From Deltaproteobacteria bacterium (lineage in GTDB: Bacteria; Myxococcota_A; UBA9160; SMWR01): a stretch of 36,225 nucleotides of DNA. The position numbers and the translations under genes are program-made. Positions 15,486 to 24,254 of the stretch are shown in pieces. The notes beneath the pieces were generated by a model. It was not told the DNA's origin. It ran no database searches and was given only the letters and a program-made list of their open reading frames with translations. Each line of letters begins with the position of its first letter. The stretch's first letter is position 1. The stretch is from the NCBI GenBank assembly GCA_019310965.1, contig JAFDDG010000035.1, forward strand, positions 1 through 36,225. Reading direction: 5' to 3'.

Positions 15486-16253
15486 CTACACGACCGCGCC
15501 CGCGCTGACGTGAAGGGTCTGCGCCGTGATCTGCCGGCTGGCCGGCAGACACAGGAAGAGAATCGTCGCAGCAATGTCCTCGGGCTCGGACGGGCGCTTG
15601 AAGAGGTTGGCGAGCGCTCCCTCGGAAACCATCTGCTGCAATCTCTCCTCATCGAGAAAGCTCAGCAGCGGGGTCTTCGTCACACCCGGCGCCACGGCAT
15701 TGACGTTGATGTCGTGGGGAGCCAGCTCGGCGGCGGCGCCGCGCGTGAGCTGCACCAGCCCCGCTTTGGAGCTTCCGTAGGAGGGGACCGAGTTGCGCGA
15801 CCGGAACGCCGAGCTGGAGCTGACGTTGACGATCCGCCCCCCCCCGCCGCGCTCCACCATGTGGCGGGCAACCTGCTGCATCAGCAGGAAGGGCGCCTTG
15901 AGATTGATGGTCTGCACCCGGTCCCAGTTCTCTTCGCTGAGGCCGAGCAGCGTGTCGCCCTCGCCAACGACCCCGGCGGCATTGACCAGGATGTCGATCC
16001 GTCGCTGCTCCGCCAGCACCTTCGCCACCGCCGCGGGGATCGACGCCGTATCCGCCAGGTCGACCCAGACGGCTGCCGCCGCGCCCCCGGCTCGCTCCAC
16101 CTCCGACACCACGCGCTCGGCACCGGGCGCATCGCGGTCGAGGACCGCCACCGCCGCGCCCTCCGCTGCCAGCGCCTTCACCGTGGCCTCCCCGATGCCG
16201 GACGCGCCACCGGTCACCAACGCCACCTTTCCCGAGAGCCTGCGCTCGCTCAT
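15486..16253 (-). CDS. SDR-family NAD(P)-dependent oxidoreductase
   Basis: A classical short-chain dehydrogenase, 255 residues, FabG-like in layout. It has TGGASGIG at 14-21, Asp39 at the end of beta-2 (VLDRD) favouring NAD(H), NAAG at 91-94, catalytic Ser near 147 (NVSSSSAF), and Tyr159/Lys163 in YGSSK, with APGVTKTPLL after the active site. Family members oxidise or reduce hydroxyl/keto groups of many small molecules; nothing local fixes the substrate. The start is placed at the ATG at 16253; the frame stays open 63 codons upstream but encodes arginine-rich sequence unlike any SDR. It overlaps no neighbour. Confidence 0.92.
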   Translation of the reverse strand: MSERRLSGKVALVTGGASGIGEATVKALAAEGAAVAVLDRDAPGAERVVSEVERAGGAAAAVWVDLADTASIPAAVAKVLAEQRRIDILVNAAGVVGEGDTLLGLSEENWDRVQTINLKAPFLLMQQVARHMVERGGGGRIVNVSSSSAFRSRNSVPSYGSSKAGLVQLTRGAAAELAPHDINVNAVAPGVTKTPLLSFLDEERLQQMVSEGALANLFKRPSEPEDIAATILFLCLPASRQITAQTLHVSAGAVV

Positions 16254-16674
16254 CGCCGCCACGACCGCTTCGACCGACTGATGCCCCGCACGCTGGAGTC
16301 GTTCACTCGCTCCTCCCTTTCGCTGCTGGAACCCGCAGCTCAGCCGCCGCACGTGTCGCTGCGCACTCGACCTCGAGAGCACTGCCCCCGTTGCCCGCAG
16401 CACACGCGGGCGGGCGACGCGCCGACGATAGCCCGCGAGCACTCGCGACGAACCGCCCGTTCACGGGCCCCAGCAGCAGGGACTGGAGACCCCGAGCCTT
16501 CGGCAGCGCCGCGTCTCGCACTTGCTTTTGCCTTCCTTTCGCCTACCGTGAACGGTCCCCGTTGATGGCTGGCGGCCGCCGCAACGCTCCTCCCGTGCGA
16601 TGGCCCTGTGCAGCGTGTTCGCTCGGGCAGACCGGTCACCACCGGCTCCCGAGCCGGAACGGCAGCGAAAGGCG
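16254..16674. other. 421-bp divergent intergenic region
   Basis: It lies between the SDR start (minus) and the helicase start (plus). No convincing gene, RNA or strong hairpin was seen. A weak promoter-like pair TTGCTT (16522-16527) and TACCGT (16544-16549) with a 16-bp spacer could serve the helicase. The frame of the helicase stays open up to an ATG at 16600, but that stretch shows no conservation signal. Confidence 0.4.
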
Positions 16675-18786
16675 ATGGAGGAAGTGACGGCGATGCGCAC
16701 GGCCAGCCGCGCGAACCCCATCGATGCCTTGACTCCCTGCCAGCGTGCGGCGGCGCTGCACGGCGTCACCCGAGGCTCGAACGACACCGCCCCCCCGCTT
16801 CTCGTCATCGCCGGGGCCGGCTCGGGCAAGACCACGACTCTGGCCCACCGCGTCGCACACCTGGTCGCCTGCGGCATCGATCCCGATCGCATTCTGCTGC
16901 TGACCTTCACCCGGCGGGCGGCCGAGGAGATGAGCCGCCGCGCACGGCGCATCGTCTCGGCGTCGCGCACCTCGGCTTCGTGGGCTGGCTCCGACAGCTC
17001 CCACCTGCCCTGGTCGGGAACGTTCCACGGAATCGCCAATCGGCTGCTTCGGATTCACGCGGATCGCGTCGGGCTCGACCCGTCGTTCACCGTGCTCGAC
17101 CGCTCAGACGCGGCGGATCTGATCCACCTGCTCCGAGACGAGCTGAGCTTCTCGAGTCAGGCGAAGCGCTTTCCCAAGAAGTCGACCTGCCTCGCCATCT
17201 ACTCCCACACCGTGAACGCTCAACACGCTCTCGAGAGCACCTTGAAGCGCTCCTTCCCCTGGTGTGCGGATTGGCACGATGAGCTGCGCCAGCTCTTCTC
17301 GGCCTACGTGACCGCCAAGCAGGACCAGAACGTCCTCGACTACGACGATCTGCTGCTCTACTGGCTGCACATGCTGGGCGAGGAAGCGATCGCCTCGGAG
17401 ATTGGCGCGCGCTTCGAACACATCCTGGTCGACGAGTACCAGGACACCAATGCGCTGCAGGCAGGCATTCTCCTGAGACTCAAGCCAACCGGGGCAGGAC
17501 TCACGGTAGTCGGTGACGACGCCCAATCCATCTATTCGTTCCGCGCCGCAACGGTGCGCAACATCCTGGACTTTCCCGGGCACTTCACTCCCCCGGCCCA
17601 GATCGTCACGCTCGAGGAGAACTTTCGCTCGACGCAGCCGATCCTGGCGGCGAGCAACGCGGTCATCGCGAGGGCCCGCGAAGGCTATTCCAAGGAGCTC
17701 CACTCGCGGCGCCCATCGCGACAGAAACCGCTCCTGGTCACCGCCGAAGACGAGGCTTGCCAGGTCGACTATGTCGTGGAGCGGATCCTCGAACACCGCG
17801 AGTCCGGCATTCCGCTCGTTCGCCAGGCGGTCTTGTTCCGCACTTCCCACCACAGCGATGCCCTCGAGGTCGAGCTCGGGCGGAGAAACATCCCCTTCGT
17901 CAAATTCGGCGGTCTGAAATTTCTCGAGGCAGCGCACGTCAAGGACGCGATGTGCGTTCTGCGCTGGGTGGAGAACCCCCGCGACGCAATCGCCGCCTTT
18001 CGCGTGCTCCAGATCCTTCCCGGCATGGGCCCGAGCAACGCGCGGCGAACCCTGGCCCACCTCGGCGAGCAACGATTCGACCTGCGAAGCCTTCGCAATT
18101 TCCGGCCGCCGGCCGCTGCTGCCGAAGACTGGCCCAAGCTCTGCCTGTTGCTGGAGCGACTCGGCGCCCCGAAGACGGCATGGGCAGGCCAGATCGAGCT
18201 GATCTGCCGGTGGTACGAGCCGCATCTGCAGCGCATCCACGACGCGGCGCTGATCCGATCCATGGACCTCGAACAGCTGGAGCAGATCTCTTCCGGCTAC
18301 CCCTCGCGGGAGCGTTTCCTCAGCGAGCTCACTCTGGACCCACCGAGTGCCTGCGGCGACGAGGCCGGCCCGCCGGCACTCGACGAGGACTATCTCATTC
18401 TCTCCACGATCCACTCCGCCAAAGGGCAGGAGTGGGATGTCGTGTACCTGCTCAACGCCGCCGATGGGTGCATCCCCTCCGATCTATCCACTGGCGATCC
18501 CGAGCAGATCGAAGAGGAGCGTCGCCTGCTGTATGTCGCGATGACTCGCAGCCGCGACCATCTCCACATCATCCACCCTCTGCGCTTCTTCGTGCGCCAC
18601 CAGGCCAGGACCGGCGACCGTCATCTCTACACACCGCGCAGCCGCTTCATTCCGCGGGAGATCCTCGAGAAGTTCGAACGCACGAACTCCAGCCGTCGGA
18701 TCCCGAGCGATCCAACCCAGGGAGCCGGAGAGAAGCCGCGCCCGCACGTCGACGTCGCGGGAAAGCTCAAGGAGATGTGGCGGTAG
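16675..18786 (+). CDS. UvrD/PcrA-like superfamily 1 DNA helicase
   Basis: An ATP-dependent 3'-5' DNA helicase of 703 residues, close to the usual UvrD/PcrA size. All SF1 motifs are visible: the Q-like region TPCQRAAALHG, Walker A AGAGSGKTTT (about residue 47), motif Ia LLTFTRRAAEEM, Walker B VDEYQDTN, motif III VVGDDAQSIYSFRAA, motif IV TLEENFRSTQPIL, motif V STIHSAKGQEWDVVYLL and motif VI EEERRLLYVAMTRSRDH. No nuclease domain is fused. Possible starts are ATG 16600, 16675 and 16693; the first lacks support and GAGGA precedes the last, so the true start may be 16693. The stop is one base before the DUF763 start codon, implying translational coupling. It is probably a DNA-repair or recombination helicase acting with the DUF763 protein, not necessarily the genome's main UvrD. 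Confidence 0.93.
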   Translation: MEEVTAMRTASRANPIDALTPCQRAAALHGVTRGSNDTAPPLLVIAGAGSGKTTTLAHRVAHLVACGIDPDRILLLTFTRRAAEEMSRRARRIVSASRTSASWAGSDSSHLPWSGTFHGIANRLLRIHADRVGLDPSFTVLDRSDAADLIHLLRDELSFSSQAKRFPKKSTCLAIYSHTVNAQHALESTLKRSFPWCADWHDELRQLFSAYVTAKQDQNVLDYDDLLLYWLHMLGEEAIASEIGARFEHILVDEYQDTNALQAGILLRLKPTGAGLTVVGDDAQSIYSFRAATVRNILDFPGHFTPPAQIVTLEENFRSTQPILAASNAVIARAREGYSKELHSRRPSRQKPLLVTAEDEACQVDYVVERILEHRESGIPLVRQAVLFRTSHHSDALEVELGRRNIPFVKFGGLKFLEAAHVKDAMCVLRWVENPRDAIAAFRVLQILPGMGPSNARRTLAHLGEQRFDLRSLRNFRPPAAAAEDWPKLCLLLERLGAPKTAWAGQIELICRWYEPHLQRIHDAALIRSMDLEQLEQISSGYPSRERFLSELTLDPPSACGDEAGPPALDEDYLILSTIHSAKGQEWDVVYLLNAADGCIPSDLSTGDPEQIEEERRLLYVAMTRSRDHLHIIHPLRFFVRHQARTGDRHLYTPRSRFIPREILEKFERTNSSRRIPSDPTQGAGEKPRPHVDVAGKLKEMWR

Positions 18787-18787
18787 C

Positions 18788-19963
18788 ATGGGCCGCCGAA
18801 CCGGACGAGCCGATCTCCCCCTCCACGGGGGCCGCGTGCCGAGCTGGCTCGCCGCTCGGATGGCGAGGCTGGGCCGCGTCGTCGCCGAGGCAGTCGTCTT
18901 GCACTACGGCCCGGACGAATTTCTGCGGCGCCTCGCCCACCCCTTCTGGTTCCAGGCATTCGGCTCCGTGATGGGGATGGACTGGCACTCCTCGGGCATC
19001 ACCACGTCAGTCGTGGGAGCCCTGAAGCGCGGCCTCGAGCCCGTCGCCTCGGAGCTGGGAGTTTTCGTATGCGGTGGTCGCGGCAGACACTCGCGAAAGA
19101 CGCCGGGCGAGCTCAACGCCATTGCGGAACGGGTGGGCATCGATGGGGATGCGCTCGGCAGGTGCAGCCGACTCGTCGCCAAGGTCGACAATGCCGCCGT
19201 CCAGGACGGCTTCGATCTCTACCTGCACAGCTTCGTGGTCACCGCGGGCGGCTCGTGGGCCGTCATCCAGCAGGGAATGAACCCGGCCCTGCGGCAGGCA
19301 CGGCGCTATCACTGGCTGTCGGAGAATCTGGAGAGCTTCGTCGACCAACCTCACACGGCCATCCACGGACACAGCCGTGGTTGCATCTTCAATCTCACGG
19401 ATGCCAGGGCACGACCCTCGCGCTCCGCACAGCTCGAGCTGGTACGCGAGGGACCCGACCGGGCGGTTGCGGCCATTCGCGACATGCGGCCCGTGGCGGT
19501 ACCCGTCCAACCGCCCCTGCCCCATCTCCAGATGCCCTCGCGCCACGAGATCTGCGGTTCGGACGTCGTGCTGAAGCGGCTGCACGCCACACTTGCGGCC
19601 GCGTCCGACCGGGGTCCAAAGGACTTTGCGGAGCTGCTCCTGACGCCAGGTGTGGGGCCCCGCACGGTCTTCGCGCTGGCCATGGCGAGCGAAGTGATCC
19701 ACGGCACCGCCAGCCGCTTCTCCGATCCCGCCCGCTTCTCCACCGCCCTGGGCGGCAAGGACGGGCACCCCTTTCCCGTTCCACTGCGCGTCTACGACGA
19801 AACGATTCGCATCCTGCGGCAAGCCGTCGACGGCGCGCGACTCGGTCGCGAAGACAAGCTGAGCGCCATTGCGCGCCTCGACGAAGAGAGCCGTCGCATC
19901 GACCGTCACCTCACCGGCCCGTCCTTCGACGACTTCATCGAGAATCAGCGCCGGAAAAATTGA
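18788..19963 (+). CDS. DUF763 protein with helix-hairpin-helix-like segment
   Basis: A 391-residue DUF763 member. The N-terminal block is diagnostic: RTGRADLPLHGGRVPSWL, then LHYGPDEFLRRLAHPFWFQA, MGMDWHSSGITT and CGGRGRHSRKTPGE. The middle holds HSFVVTAGGSWAVIQQGMN and a YHWLSENLESFVDQPH patch rich in potential catalytic His, Asp and Glu. Residues 285-306 (LLTPGVGPRTVFALAMASEV) resemble a helix-hairpin-helix, a common nonspecific DNA-binding unit. The family function is unknown; it is best known from archaea and thermophiles. It starts one base after the helicase stop, so a joint DNA-processing task is likely (inference). The end of the gene runs into an AT-rich stretch just before the next unit. 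Confidence 0.88.
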   Translation: MGRRTGRADLPLHGGRVPSWLAARMARLGRVVAEAVVLHYGPDEFLRRLAHPFWFQAFGSVMGMDWHSSGITTSVVGALKRGLEPVASELGVFVCGGRGRHSRKTPGELNAIAERVGIDGDALGRCSRLVAKVDNAAVQDGFDLYLHSFVVTAGGSWAVIQQGMNPALRQARRYHWLSENLESFVDQPHTAIHGHSRGCIFNLTDARARPSRSAQLELVREGPDRAVAAIRDMRPVAVPVQPPLPHLQMPSRHEICGSDVVLKRLHATLAAASDRGPKDFAELLLTPGVGPRTVFALAMASEVIHGTASRFSDPARFSTALGGKDGHPFPVPLRVYDETIRILRQAVDGARLGREDKLSAIARLDEESRRIDRHLTGPSFDDFIENQRRKN

Positions 19964-20048
19964 TATATTCCTCGCAATTCTGCCGGAGGAGAGAGCCGCC
20001 TCGCGGGTTGCGCGGCTGCGCCTTTCGCAAGCTCGGAGTGACGACATC

Positions 20049-20669
20049 ATGAGGTTGAGACACGGAGCCATCGCGGCCGCCCTGATCGTGTTCGGGGCGT
20101 CTGCCGCATTTGCCAAGTGGGGCAAGAGCGATTCGTCTTCTGCCGAGCTGGCCATTCGGCGGCAACTGACCCTGTATGCCGATTCGCTCGATTGGCCCCG
20201 GGGAAGCGACTGGCCCATCCCGGCCGCCGCCAGCTTCGACCCCGCGGACGACACGACCTGGCCCGAGGCCTGGGCTGCGGGCACGAAGCAGTTCTTCGAC
20301 ATCTTCACCGACGATGTGGTGATCGACTATCCCCACTTCCACCATCAGTTCCGCGGCAAGGAGAACACCGCCCCGGTTCGGGATGGCACGACCCTCGTCG
20401 GTGGCATCGGCTACATGTTCAATGCGTGGAGCATGGCCAGCCAGACCAATAGCCACACCGTGCTGTCCAACATCCTGATCACTGTCGATGGCGACGAGGC
20501 GACCAGCAAGGATCGTTTCTCCCATGTCGGCTACCTCACCGGCGGCGGGCAGACCTGGGCGGATGCGTCCCACACCATGGGCTTCCACGAGGGCAAGTGG
20601 CGCAAAGAAGACGGCGTCTGGCGCTGCTACTACTGGCACGGCACGGTTCAGTTCAACAGCACCGATTGA
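20049..20669 (+). CDS. Exported SnoaL-like (NTF2-fold) protein
   Basis: A 206-residue secreted protein. The Sec signal peptide is clear: MRLRHGAIAAALIVFGASAAFA with cleavage after AFA (residue 22). The mature part has the SnoaL/NTF2-like pattern ELAIRRQLTLYADSLD, then FFDIFTDDVVIDYPHFHHQFRG, then HTVLSNILITVDGDEATSKDRF and KEDGVWRCYYWHGT. This fold is a cone-shaped pocket used by dehydratases, isomerases, hydroxylases and pure binding proteins. Asp/His residues in the pocket (DYPHFHH) are suggestive, but the substrate is unknown. The start is the ATG at 20049, preceded by GGAGT 9 bases upstream. The radical SAM gene follows after 26 bases, so the two probably share a transcript, although one product is periplasmic and the other cytoplasmic. 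Confidence 0.85.
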   Translation: MRLRHGAIAAALIVFGASAAFAKWGKSDSSSAELAIRRQLTLYADSLDWPRGSDWPIPAAASFDPADDTTWPEAWAAGTKQFFDIFTDDVVIDYPHFHHQFRGKENTAPVRDGTTLVGGIGYMFNAWSMASQTNSHTVLSNILITVDGDEATSKDRFSHVGYLTGGGQTWADASHTMGFHEGKWRKEDGVWRCYYWHGTVQFNSTD

Positions 20670-20695
20670 TCGCACCCCGTGTGAGGATCCGCGCG

Positions 20696-22033
20696 ATGAG
20701 AATCCTCTTCCTTTCCACGAACCGTTTCCGCATCGAGGTGGTGCAGCCGATGCCCATCGGGCTGGCGTGTGTCATCGCCGGCATCGACGAGAACGCACAC
20801 GCCATCGAAGTCGTGGATCTGATGTTCTCCGAGGACCCCGCGGCGGAGCTCACGGCTGCACTCGAGCGTTTCCGGCCAGAGCTGGTGGCGGTCTCCATCC
20901 GAAATACGGACAACCTCTCCCATCTCGCCCCCCAGTACTTCCTGCCGGAGGCCAAGCAGATGCTCGACATCTGCCGCGAGGTTTCCGGGGCGAAGATCGT
21001 CGTCGGCGGCGCCGCCTTCACAACCGTCCCCGAGGCGCTCTTCGAGTATCTCGAGCCCGACTTCGGCATCGCCGGTGACGGCGAGATCGCCTTCCCGCAG
21101 CTCGTGGAATGCATCGAGAACGACACGGATTGGAGCGAGGTGCCCGGCCTGGTCTGGCGCGCGAACGGTCGAGTCCGAACCAACGCTCCGGCCTTCATCG
21201 AGGATTGGAACGGCCTGCGCCTGCCCCGGCGAGATCTCTTCGACCTGCGGAAGTACGCCGAAGTCGGCGGGGCCTCGAATATCGTCATCAGCCAGGGCTG
21301 CCCCATGCGCTGTCATTACTGCGACGACCCCCATCGCCTGGGGAGAAAGCAGCGCCGCAAGGCCGTCGAGCAGGTGATCGACGAGCTCGAGGCCATGAGC
21401 GCCGAGGCCAGCGACATGCCGATCTTCTTCACGGCGCCGATCTTCAACAGCCCGGCGAGCAACGCCAAGAAGGTGTGCCGGGGCATCATCGAACGCGGAC
21501 TCGAGATCCGCTGGACGGGACTGATCCACCCCGCCTTCCTCGACGACGAGCTCGCAGAGCTGATGCAGCGCTCCGGCTGTATGGCCGTCTCGCTTTCGTG
21601 CGACTCGTGCTCGGAGCGCATGCTGGAGACGCTTCGCAAGGACATCACGAAGCAGCAGCTGGAAAGTGCCATCGCGCTGCTGGAGAAGCACGGGATCCTC
21701 TACATGCTCACGATCCTCTTCGGCGGCCCCGGTGAAGACCGCGAGAGCATCGACGAAACACTCGACTTCCTGAGGAGCAAGAAGCCGCTGATGGTGGCCT
21801 TCGCGTTGGGCATCCGGATCCTTCCCAACACCGCGCTGGCCGAGATGGCCGTGGAGCAGCGCCTGATCGCCGCCGACGACCCTTTGATGGAGCCGAAGTA
21901 CTACCTCAGTCCCGGCGTCGAGGGCTGGGCCCGCGGCTATCTGGAAGAGGTGTGCGCGGAGCGGGACGACTGGTCGTTCAGCGTGCTCGAGGAGTCCAGC
22001 GACGTGATTTCCGAAGCGTTGCCGCCGCACTGA
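20696..22033 (+). CDS. B12-binding-type radical SAM protein
   Basis: A 445-residue cytoplasmic radical SAM enzyme. The N-terminal ~150 residues (MRILFLSTNRF, then VVGGAAFTTVPEALFEYLEPDFGIAGDGE) have the Rossmann-like cobalamin-binding layout of the BchE/HpnP/MiaB-neighbour class, though the DxHxxG cobalamin motif is not evident, so base-off B12 binding is uncertain. The cluster motif is CxxxCxxC at Cys202, Cys206 and Cys209 (GCPMRCHYCDD), followed by the barrel with MLTILFGGPGEDRESIDETLDF. Related enzymes methylate unactivated carbons or rearrange rings in pigments, hopanoids and antibiotics. The product and substrate here are unknown. It has an AGGA ribosome site. It follows the exported SnoaL-like gene and is convergent with the enoyl-CoA hydratase. 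Confidence 0.9.
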   Translation: MRILFLSTNRFRIEVVQPMPIGLACVIAGIDENAHAIEVVDLMFSEDPAAELTAALERFRPELVAVSIRNTDNLSHLAPQYFLPEAKQMLDICREVSGAKIVVGGAAFTTVPEALFEYLEPDFGIAGDGEIAFPQLVECIENDTDWSEVPGLVWRANGRVRTNAPAFIEDWNGLRLPRRDLFDLRKYAEVGGASNIVISQGCPMRCHYCDDPHRLGRKQRRKAVEQVIDELEAMSAEASDMPIFFTAPIFNSPASNAKKVCRGIIERGLEIRWTGLIHPAFLDDELAELMQRSGCMAVSLSCDSCSERMLETLRKDITKQQLESAIALLEKHGILYMLTILFGGPGEDRESIDETLDFLRSKKPLMVAFALGIRILPNTALAEMAVEQRLIAADDPLMEPKYYLSPGVEGWARGYLEEVCAERDDWSFSVLEESSDVISEALPPH

Positions 22034-22053
22034 ACCGGCCGCAGGGCGGCGCT

Positions 22054-22842
22054 TCAGCGTCCCTCGAACTCCGGAGGGCGCTTCTCGAGAAAGGCGCTGA
22101 AGCCCTCGCGAAAGTCCCGGGTCTTCAACAGGGGCAGCACCTGCAGGTAGACGCGTTGCACGTTCTCCTCGAAGCCCTCGCCCAGGCCCGCCCGCATCAT
22201 TCGCTTGGCGGCTTGCACGGCCAGGGGGGCGTTGGCGGCGATCTCGCCCGCGAGGGTGAGGGTGGCCTCGAGCAGAGCCTCCTTCTCGACCACTCGATTC
22301 ACCAGTCCCAGCTCCAGGCTCTCCTCCGCACTCAGGGTGCGTCCGGCAAAGACGATCTCCGCGGCTCGCGACCAACCCAGGAGACGCGGCAGCAACCAGG
22401 TGCCACCGCTCTCGGGCACCACGCCTCGGCGTGTGAAAACCGCGGCGAGCTTGGCACCGCGGGCCGCGATGCGAATGTCACAGCCCAGCGCCAGGTCCAG
22501 GCCGAAACCCGCAGCGCCGCCGTTGATGGCACAGAGCGTGGGCGTGTCCAGGTGGTGCAGTACGACGGGTGGAAACTCCCGTGGGTCCTGTTTCAGCTCC
22601 AGGTCGAAGCCGCCTTTCGACACCCCTTCGTCGCTGGCGGCGTCTTGCAGGTCGAGGCCCGCACAGAAGGCGCGGCCGGCGCCGGTGATGACGATGGCGC
22701 GCACCGCGGGATCCTCCTCGCAGGCGAGCAGCTCCCGTGTCAGGGCCGACAGCATGGGCTGGGAGATGGTGTTCATGCGATCGGGTCGGTTGAGAGTCAG
22801 GGTGGCGACGTGACCCTCGCGATCGACCAGGATGTCCGACAT
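22054..22842 (-). CDS. Enoyl-CoA hydratase/isomerase family protein
   Basis: A 263-residue crotonase-fold enzyme acting on acyl-CoA thioesters in the cytoplasm. The oxyanion-hole segments are AFCAGLDLQDA (about 59-69) and INGGAAGFGLDLALGCDIRIA (107-127). Only one candidate acid is seen, Glu144 in VVPESGGTWLLPRLLG, the position used by PaaG-type isomerases; the second hydratase Glu is not obvious. It may therefore be an isomerase or hydratase of ring or branched CoA esters rather than a standard beta-oxidation hydratase (inference). Start at ATG 22842, with a strong AAGGAGG 7 bases upstream; an in-frame start 10 codons earlier has less support. A TAGGAT box lies 45 bases upstream. It is separated from the nirK unit by a terminator. 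Confidence 0.92.
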   Translation of the reverse strand: MSDILVDREGHVATLTLNRPDRMNTISQPMLSALTRELLACEEDPAVRAIVITGAGRAFCAGLDLQDAASDEGVSKGGFDLELKQDPREFPPVVLHHLDTPTLCAINGGAAGFGLDLALGCDIRIAARGAKLAAVFTRRGVVPESGGTWLLPRLLGWSRAAEIVFAGRTLSAEESLELGLVNRVVEKEALLEATLTLAGEIAANAPLAVQAAKRMMRAGLGEGFEENVQRVYLQVLPLLKTRDFREGFSAFLEKRPPEFEGR

Positions 22843-22887
22843 GTCCGCCTCCTTTCCACGGCCGCTCTTCACGGGCGCAGGAGCGCG

Positions 22888-22893
22888 ATCCTA
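22888..22893 (-). promoter_or_regulatory. Candidate -10 element (TAGGAT) for the enoyl-CoA hydratase gene
   Basis: Minus-strand TAGGAT, 45 bases before the ATG at 22842. It is one base from the TAGAAT box seen elsewhere in the window. Confidence 0.3.
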
Positions 22894-22980
22894 TCAGATC
22901 GCACGCGTCCTTCCGTTGGGAAGGGGGTCCCCCGGTCGAGAAACACTCGGGGGACGTGCTCGACCTCTAGCCACCAGCGA

Positions 22981-23013
22981 AAAAAGGCGGGAGGATCCTC
23001 TCCTCCCGCCTTC
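22981..23013 (-). terminator. Intrinsic terminator after nirK
   Basis: Reading on the minus strand: a 12-bp perfect stem (arms 22985-22996 and 23002-23013, GGCGGGAGGA core) with a 5-nt loop, followed by a run of six T. It lies about 30 bases after the nirK stop. Confidence 0.9.
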
Positions 23014-23043
23014 CATCACGCTTCGTTCGAATCGAAGCCGTCG

Positions 23044-24177
23044 CTAGTCCTCGATCGCTCTCGGCTTGCTGATCTGCTCCAGCAGATCGTTGTTCCATTC
23101 GCCCTCTACATTGACGTGCGCCGCCGCACCCTTCATGACCGCATCGATCAGATTGTGGTTCAAGTAGACGTAGAGGCCGGGCTGCAGGAACGTGTACAAC
23201 GCCGCACCGGCGGAGCCACCGGCAATGAACCAGGTCTCCAGATTGGTCGCGGGTGCATCGGCGAAGCTGCCGCGCTCCCACACGTAGTCTCCGTGGCCAC
23301 CGATCAGGTGGGGCCGCGTGTCGCGATTCGCCTGTGAGTGGATGAAGAGGACGGTCTCGCCCACCTTTGCCTTGAGCGCGGCGTCGCCCGTGAGCGCGCC
23401 CACTGCACCATTGAACACCACATGACTGGGCTCGTTGGTCTTCATCACCTCCATGGTGTCGCCGATGGCTTCAGCCGGCGTGCCGAACTTCATGTAGTTC
23501 CCGGCCGCTCCCTTCGGCACGTAGAAGTCCTGCTCACCGATGTAGTAGGCCTTGTCGTAGGTGAGCGAATTGCCCTCGCCGTCCTTCAAGCCATCCCTCG
23601 GCAGCACCATGATGGCGCCGTTCATCCCCGACACCACGTGGTAGGGAATCATCGCGCCGCCCGGAGCGCAGTGGTAGACGAAGACGCCGGACCTGGTCGC
23701 CTTGAAGCGAATCGTGGCTTCTTGGCCCGGGGACACCAGGGTGAGCCCTGCGCCGCCCAGCGCACCGGTCACGGAATGCAGGTCGATGTTGTGGCTCATG
23801 ATGTTCCCCGAGCCGCCTTCCCACCCCTCGATGCCGTAATAGACCCCCTCGCCCCTGGGATTGGAGAGCGTGAGCTCTACGTAGTCGCCTTCGTGCACGA
23901 CGATGATGGGGCCGGGAACGCTGCCCATGAAGGTCAGCGCGTTGATCTCCGTCCCCTGCTGGTCGATGATCAATTTTCGCTCGGAGACTTCCAGGCGAAC
24001 CTCGACGATCACCGGCCCGCCCTTTGCCTTCTGCGAGTGCTTCGGCAAGAGCGGCGGCACCACCATCTCCTGCTTGACCCGCTTCAGGCCAGCTGCCTTG
24101 GACGGCTTGTCCGCTTGCGCGGAGTACGCGCTCATTCCCAATGCGATGCCCAGCAACGCACAAAAAACTCGTCTCAT
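23044..24177 (-). CDS. nirK: Copper-containing nitrite reductase (NO-forming)
   Basis: A periplasmic enzyme reducing nitrite to nitric oxide, the key step of denitrification; 377 residues with signal peptide [22 protein letters not shown]. Two cupredoxin domains are present. Type 1 copper ligands: His129, Cys170, His180, Met185 ([26 protein letters not shown]). Type 2 catalytic copper ligands: His134, His169, His341 (YLNHNLID). The proton-relay residues Asp132 and His290 ([11 protein letters not shown]) are kept. The YHCAP form marks the classic class I type rather than the AniA loop. The Trp usual before the type 1 His is Tyr179. All copper residues are intact, so the enzyme should be active. 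It is the last gene of an operon after the NTF2-like lipoprotein and SCO genes, closed by a strong terminator. No FNR/NnrR box was recognised upstream. Confidence 0.97.
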   Translation of the reverse strand: MRRVFCALLGIALGMSAYSAQADKPSKAAGLKRVKQEMVVPPLLPKHSQKAKGGPVIVEVRLEVSERKLIIDQQGTEINALTFMGSVPGPIIVVHEGDYVELTLSNPRGEGVYYGIEGWEGGSGNIMSHNIDLHSVTGALGGAGLTLVSPGQEATIRFKATRSGVFVYHCAPGGAMIPYHVVSGMNGAIMVLPRDGLKDGEGNSLTYDKAYYIGEQDFYVPKGAAGNYMKFGTPAEAIGDTMEVMKTNEPSHVVFNGAVGALTGDAALKAKVGETVLFIHSQANRDTRPHLIGGHGDYVWERGSFADAPATNLETWFIAGGSAGAALYTFLQPGLYVYLNHNLIDAVMKGAAAHVNVEGEWNNDLLEQISKPRAIED

Positions 24178-24254
24178 GGTCCGTTTTCCCCTTTGCCCTC
24201 GTTGTTGCGTTTGCCGGCGGGGTTGTCAGGGCAAGCCCCCCTCCCGGCAGAATT

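Noticed and set aside
20648-22375. 575-codon open frame on the minus strand
   Set aside because: It is antisense to the radical SAM gene and crosses the end of the enoyl-CoA hydratase; no recognisable protein.
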